Assembly (NCBI GenBank): GCA_014898415.1 | Contig: RCTD01000013.1 | Location: 1,116,001 to 1,180,000, forward strand | Reading direction: 5' to 3' | Origin: Stromatinia cepivora | Taxonomy: Eukaryota; Ascomycota; Leotiomycetes; Helotiales; Sclerotiniaceae | DNA: 64,000 nt | Shown: positions 59,070 to 64,000 of the stretch, one piece after another | How positions within the stretch are numbered: the first letter of the stretch is position 1 | Layout of the letters: the number at the start of each line of letters is the position of its first letter | The notes under the pieces: model-generated | Database searches by the model: none | Seen by the model: the letters and a program-made list of their open reading frames with translations, nothing else | What the model was told of the DNA's origin: nothing | Translations under genes and position numbers: made by a program

Positions 59070-59215
59070 GGGAGTGGAAAGAGGGAGTGGAAAGAGGGAG
59101 TGGAAAGAGGGAGTGGAAAGAGGGAGTGGAAAGAGGGAGTGGAAAGAGGGAGTGGAAAGAGGGAGTGGAAAGAGGGAGTGGAAAGAGGGAGTGGAAAGAG
59201 GGAGTGGAAAGAGGG
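59070..59215. repeat. 13-bp minisatellite
   Basis: About eleven near-perfect head-to-tail copies of GGGAGTGGAAAGA. All bases but C are used on this strand, so it is a pure purine/T tract. ORFs reading through it on both strands are repeat artefacts. Confidence 0.9.
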
Positions 59216-59326
59216 AGAGGGAGTGGGAGGGATGGAACACTGGAGTTGAGGATAGCTTGAAATGGATGGGGAGAATTGGCAGGCAGGAAAGTACACCGAC
59301 AGGCTGAATGTAGATACCGTGAGCTA

Positions 59327-59425
59327 CTCGTGCGGCCAGAAAGTATGACACACCCCACTTTTAATCTGCAAGAAGAATGGTAGTGATATATAAGCAAAGT
59401 GTGACATATTTTCTGGCCGCACGAG
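59327..59425. mobile_element. TA-flanked miniature inverted-repeat element (99 bp, Tc1/mariner-like)
   Basis: 27-bp terminal inverted repeats start CTCGTGCGGCCAGAAA at both ends (two mismatches between arms), flanked by TA dinucleotides (59325-59326, 59426-59427). TA duplication plus long inverted ends suggests a Tc1/mariner-type MITE. No coding capacity. Confidence 0.7.
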
Positions 59426-59427
59426 TA

Positions 59428-61182
59428 TGAGTAGATACGGCTCCTGCAGGACATAAATAATGGTTGGAGTGAAGTTAAGTGGATAGACCAGTGAAAATAG
59501 GGCAATGGGGACCATCCAAAACCTTCAGCTTTAGATTGAACTATCATATCTTACGAAGACGAGAATTTGACATTAATTGGGGGAGGAGTTTCGGGCATGA
59601 CGTTGCGTTGGGTTAAGAGGATATCCGGTGCAGGCAAAGTATTCTTGTTTTTGTTCCAGGTAGCAGTAGACATCCTGCACACTTGAGCACAATTCAACAG
59701 GCTATTGTTTTCAGGGTCCAACATTAAAGATGGACCCCTGAGTATTGAGTGAACAAAGAGAAATAGCAGGAGCTTTGATTTGCAGATCTCAGCCGAGGCC
59801 TTGAACGGCACAAGACTCCTTATCTGAAGCGGGTCAGAATACCTTGTATACTCTCAGTATTCCAAATCTGGATACAAGGACAACTAACTACTTCCCCGAG
59901 CTCGGTGGGCCATATTTGGAATACCGAGCCCATCAGACTAGCATCCTTCAATCAACGTTCCATACTTGAAGACCGGAACTCTGTCCTCTCCGCAGAAGGG
60001 GCTGAACTCTTAAATAAGCCCGAAGAGATGATGCCCGACGATGTACGGCTTGTTGGCGGTGTAATCACAGAATTAGCTGTGCTTGAGGACGAATATACTT
60101 CTTACATTAGCTTTTCGACCGATAACACCTTCCGCTTGACACAATCGCTTGTTGGACAATATCCAGCATGTGTTGACGCGTACACAATGCCACCTGATCA
60201 CTGACTTATGACAAATCTGATCTAGCAGAATCCAGGAAGTCCCAAAAAAGGATAGTATCAAGTATGCATTTATCAACAGTTGAGCTTGATAACCCATCAA
60301 TTCCTCCTCTCCTGCCATATGCGTTTCACGGATATCTGCGAAGAGATATTCAAGTACATGCATATTTGTATTGCCCAAAGAGGCAAACCGCCTAATCCCA
60401 AACAAGAAGCTTTAACAGCCCCCGCATTTCGATTGGTGCCTATGCACCTCCTCAACCTGTTGCAATCTGAACACAATGCTACCACCCTTGAAAATCTTCA
60501 AAGTTGGGAAAACTAAAGTACCCCGCTGCTATCAACGTAATCAGCGTCTGCCTCTAGTAGATCCAAGAACCCAGTTTCCAGAGCATGCTATAAACATGTG
60601 GAGACATATTCAACTTTCTCAAGATAACAAAGAAATCAGTACAAATATGGAACCAGGGGGTTCTTCTTCTCTGTCATTGGCTGCAGTGGAGACAGTTAAG
60701 ACGAGAGCAGATTCCATGGCTACTGGTTTAGGGAATACCAAAAAGTTGATGGACAACATAGATTTTTGATTGCTAGGTTGAAAGACAGGGGGTGGTAAGG
60801 GGGAAATGGATTTCCTCCCATCTTCTCACATATATTGATATTGATATTCAAACGTATTGGCGTGTTCTGGTACCGATGAACTTGTCAAGCATGATTAGAT
60901 CAAGGCTGGCTTTCCTGACATTCGTAATCTTTCATAAAATGACTGAAATTGTAATACCTAGTATTCTTGAGTATGAAAAAAAAATCGTAAAACAACGGAC
61001 GGTCGGCGGAGGATGAAGCATTCTGGGCGGACTTTCAAGGATTCATTTTAATAGGTCGGCCCGTGCTAATCCGTGTAAATCATAGTCACGTGAGATACAG
61101 GTATCCTTCCTCCGTCCTTATCAGTCTTCCATTTTGCATTCCATGAATTACATGTATGGCAGGCTAATATTGGTTAAACAAC
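59428..61182. other. Intergenic region with possible decayed gene
   Basis: It contains weakly protein-like frames described in the next entry and the promoter side of the second Zn2Cys6 gene. Nothing else is supported. Confidence 0.4.
59905..60769 (+). pseudogene. Possible decayed or multi-exon unknown gene
   Basis: Three plus-strand frames follow one another: 59905-60204 (99 codons, with DDVRLVGGVITELAVLED), 60280-60516 (ICEEIFKYMHICIAQRGKPP, LVPMHLLNLLQSEHN) and 60476-60769 (SLSLAAVETVKTRADSMATG). Their amino-acid composition is reasonable, but I could not join them with convincing splice sites and I recognise no family. They may be a gene relic near the MITEs, or chance. Confidence 0.2.
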
Positions 61183-63832
61183 ATGGCTGATTTTGTAGCC
61201 CAACCTGCGTTGAACGTGCCGGGCACGGCGTCTCAATCCACTGCCACGGGGGGTAACACGGACAGCAATCCACGGGAAAAAAGAGTTCCACCCAAAGCAA
61301 GCCGACAAAGATTCAAGCCACAATTATCCTGCACTTTTTGCAGAGCGCGGAAGTATGAGAACGAGATCACTTGATTAAATTTACACTAATGCACCTAGAC
61401 TAAAATGTGACCGTTCCTCTCCTTGCAACAATTGCTCCAAGAGAGACTTATCATCATCATGTACATATATACACAATTCACGTGAGAAGACATCTCATGT
61501 CCAAAGGGCCAAAGAGAAACCAAAGGATGTTCAAGAACGTATCAAGGATTTAGAGGAGCTGGTTATCGCTTTGATGAACCAAACGAAAGATACAGCAGCA
61601 ACGTCGAGACCGACTGTTTCACCAGGATTTCAGCCCTCTGCAATCAAGCCTCGAGAACTTTCATGGCCAGATGATGCTGCTATTTCTGAAAGTGCGGATT
61701 CTATTGGACGTATATCTGTTGAAAATGAGCTGCAGAGCTATGTTGGTGGTGCCCATTGGGCGGCAATACTCCAGAATGTATGCCTTTTTCTTGGGATGAG
61801 TCTGCAGTATGGATCTGACATTACCTTAGATAGCTGGCTTAAAGGACTCATTAGGATCTGAGGAGTGGCCGCAGGGCACGGCGAGTGGGAAGAATAAATA
61901 TGAAGGACCCGAGCTGCTTCTTGGAGATAATAGAAAGGCTTCGAGGGAATCTATTCTCGCTTGTCTCCCGTCGAAGCCTCTGGCTGATAATTTGGTCGAA
62001 CGCTACTTCACTGCGATCGATGCTTCCTGTAAGGTCAACATTCCGTGAAGGCGGAGATGATTACTAATACCGAGTAGTCATCACTCATGCTCCGACTTTC
62101 AGAAAGGAGGTGAGAACACTGCTAACGTGCTAACGTCAAGCTTGATTCTGTTCAGTTAACTCTTCTGTAGTATGCCGAGTTTTGGGAGAATCCCAATTCA
62201 AAATCAATTTCCTGGGTAGGATTATTATTTGGAATAATTTGCCTGTCTGCAAACTTTGAGTTAAGGATAGGAGATGCCCCACTACCTGCACTATCAGATA
62301 TGGCTGTACGCGAGACGGAACAGCGGATCAGATTATATCGCGAGAAAACGGTACAGTGCCTCGTGATCAGTAATTACACAGAACCCGGACTGTACACTGT
62401 CGACACTCTTTTACTCTACTACCTCAGTGAGCATTTCCAAAGCAAGGACGCACTCTTTGGATCTTGGATGGTTTTTGGAATGGTTGTCCGTGCAGGAATG
62501 CGATTGGGCATGCATCGAGATGCGTCCCACTATCCCAATGTATCAGTTTTCCGCGGCGAGATGCAACGTCGACTCTGGGGGGCGATATTACTTGTTGATA
62601 TTCAGACTTCGTGTCAAGTTGGGCTTCCTCGAATGATAAGCGAAGGGATGTATGATACAAAGCCCCCCAGCCACATCCTAGATGAAGACCTCGATGAAAA
62701 TATGGTAGTGTTGCCACCTATCACGCCGGAATACGAACCATCCCCCATTGGCCATGTACTTTATAAGTATCGTCTTCTTTTAGTATTTGGAAAGATATTT
62801 GACGCGTCAAATCTTGTTGCTCCTATCCCCTATGATGAAGTTAGGAGGCTTGAAAAATTACTTTTTGATGCTCTTGAGGAAATTCCAGAATTTTTTCGAG
62901 TCGAATCCGTCCACGTCCTTAATCGCGGATCTATTATGCAAAGGGTCAGGAGGTTCTCAATTGAAATGACCTATCTTAAAGCTCGATGTTTCCTTCATCG
63001 CAAATTTCTCTCGGAAGCCGAATCATTACAGAAACATTCTTATTCTGTCAAAGCGTGCGTTGATTCTTCAATGCTAATTCTACAATATCAAAATTATATG
63101 ACCGATGAGACAGCCCAGGGTCGTTCGTTGCACGGCATGAAATGGATTACATCTTCTTTGATGACTTACGATTTCCTCTTAGCTGCAACCCTTCTTTGCC
63201 TTTATCTTGGGCAGTTGATGGCCGCCGAGGAAAAATCTATGCATATCAGGCCTCTAGAGTTTCCAATTGACTGGACTAAGGAAGATATTTTACGCGCCTT
63301 GCTCAAATCTTACCAAATATGGAACAATCCCGAATATTCCTCGGAAGATACTATCAAGTTTTCGAAGGTACTAAAAGCCATGCTGAACAAGGTTGATCAT
63401 TGGTCTACGGCAAATAAGTCCCAGACTGAGGCTGCAAAGGAGGTAACAAATGAAGCTAACTCTGGTATATCACCCCCTCAACATTGAGAGATTCTTTCTG
63501 CTTACATTTCTGCACGAAGGTCACTTGCCAAATTATCCTGCTTCAAATATGTATTCCTTTTTGCCAAGTAATTTTGAAGACAGTCCAAGCGACTCTTCTG
63601 CATCGAATATTGGTATGATAGGAGAAATTTTGAATGATCCGACGGGTCTCGATTGGGTAAGCGAAAAGAAATTCAGAATTTGATAGATACTAATCAGGAT
63701 GTACAGAGCCTTTGGGATAGCAATTTCCAAGGGAGCAACGCATATATTGATACAGGATCATCACTTTGTGCTACTGACCCGTACTTTCCGTTTCAGGCAG
63801 CTGGATTTGAAACCGATAAGGAAGGCAGTTAA
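61183..63832 (+). CDS. Zn2Cys6 fungal transcription factor with fungal-specific domain
   Basis: Seven exons (61183-61352, 61399-61777, 61845-62028, 62078-62109, 62171-63464, 63520-63656, 63698-63832) give about 776 residues in an intact frame. The zinc cluster CTFCRARKLKC-DRSSPC-NNC-SKRDLSSSC (CX2CX6CX5CX2CX8C) is split by intron 1 after RARK. A coiled-coil-like linker follows (VQERIKDLEELVIALMNQ). The fungal domain includes ITHAPTFRKEYAEFWENP, SWVGLLFGIICLSA, GMVVRAGMRLGMHRD and EMQRRLWGAILLVDIQ. The last two exons encode an acidic, aromatic tail (LDWDVQSLWDSNF). The intron 2 acceptor (61844) was chosen because nearer AG sites bring in stops. No target or cluster partner is visible in the window. 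Confidence 0.85.
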
Positions 63833-64000
63833 TGATCACTGATTAAATGGCCAAGATTGGCTGATTACCAATGCATGGCTTGTCAAAAGCTTAATTATAG
63901 GATGCCACCAGGAAACCGGTTTCCAAGAAAGCTTGAGGTTTCCAATGCAACGTAAGCGGTGCATTTTATTATTGGCTGGTGTTGGTAGGTTCGCGTGTAA

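Noticed and set aside
58966..59547. Long repetitive ORFs on both strands (Ser-His-Leu-Phe-Pro or Gly-Ser-Gly-Lys-Arg repeats)
   Set aside because: They exist because a 13-bp minisatellite without stops can be read in several frames on both strands.

Overview
The window is nuclear DNA of a filamentous ascomycete. Genes are compact, with many short GT-AG introns (mostly 48-170 bp) carrying CTAAC/CTAAT-like branch sites. There are two Zn2Cys6 transcription factors, and a sharply bounded AT-rich block carries the C-to-T/G-to-A scars of repeat-induced point mutation (RIP). From gene content and style I infer Leotiomycetes, probably Sclerotiniaceae (Botrytis/Sclerotinia/Monilinia type), but no marker here proves it.

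Layout. 1-4318: the 3' end of a CLC chloride channel gene and a proline-rich von Willebrand-A (copine-like) protein. 4670-23694: a 19-kb nested retrotransposon island. The outer unit is a Ty1/copia element on the minus strand with 186-bp LTRs and a GTCAC target duplication. It was split by three later insertions: two copies of a 163-bp-LTR, apparently non-autonomous element (6664-9009 and 10523-12903) and one full-length Ty3/gypsy element (14648-22104, minus strand, 292-bp LTRs). All coding regions inside are RIP-degraded, but integrase, RT, RNase H, protease and zinc-knuckle remnants can be read. The gypsy element also holds a degenerate reading frame on the strand opposite to pol.

24232-49446 is a dense housekeeping block: GET4, a small unknown protein, RAI1, mitochondrial malic enzyme, the DRG-type GTPase RBG1, CBF5, SAC3, LTV1, LSG1, a peroxisomal acyl-CoA dehydrogenase and a Spo12-like protein. 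CBF5, LTV1 and LSG1 serve rRNA modification and 40S/60S maturation, RBG1 acts on translating ribosomes, RAI1 and SAC3 act on RNA quality control and mRNA export. LTV1 and LSG1 are divergent and share a 323-bp upstream region.

49447-64000 is sparser: two Zn2Cys6 regulators (52292-54995 minus, 61183-63832 plus), one unknown protein with a conserved Cys/Gly block, a 13-bp minisatellite, and two miniature inverted-repeat transposons, one hAT-like (502 bp, 8-bp target duplication) and one TA-flanked (99 bp). Gene models were spliced by hand; every complete multi-exon model adds up to an intact frame, but none was checked against transcripts or databases.
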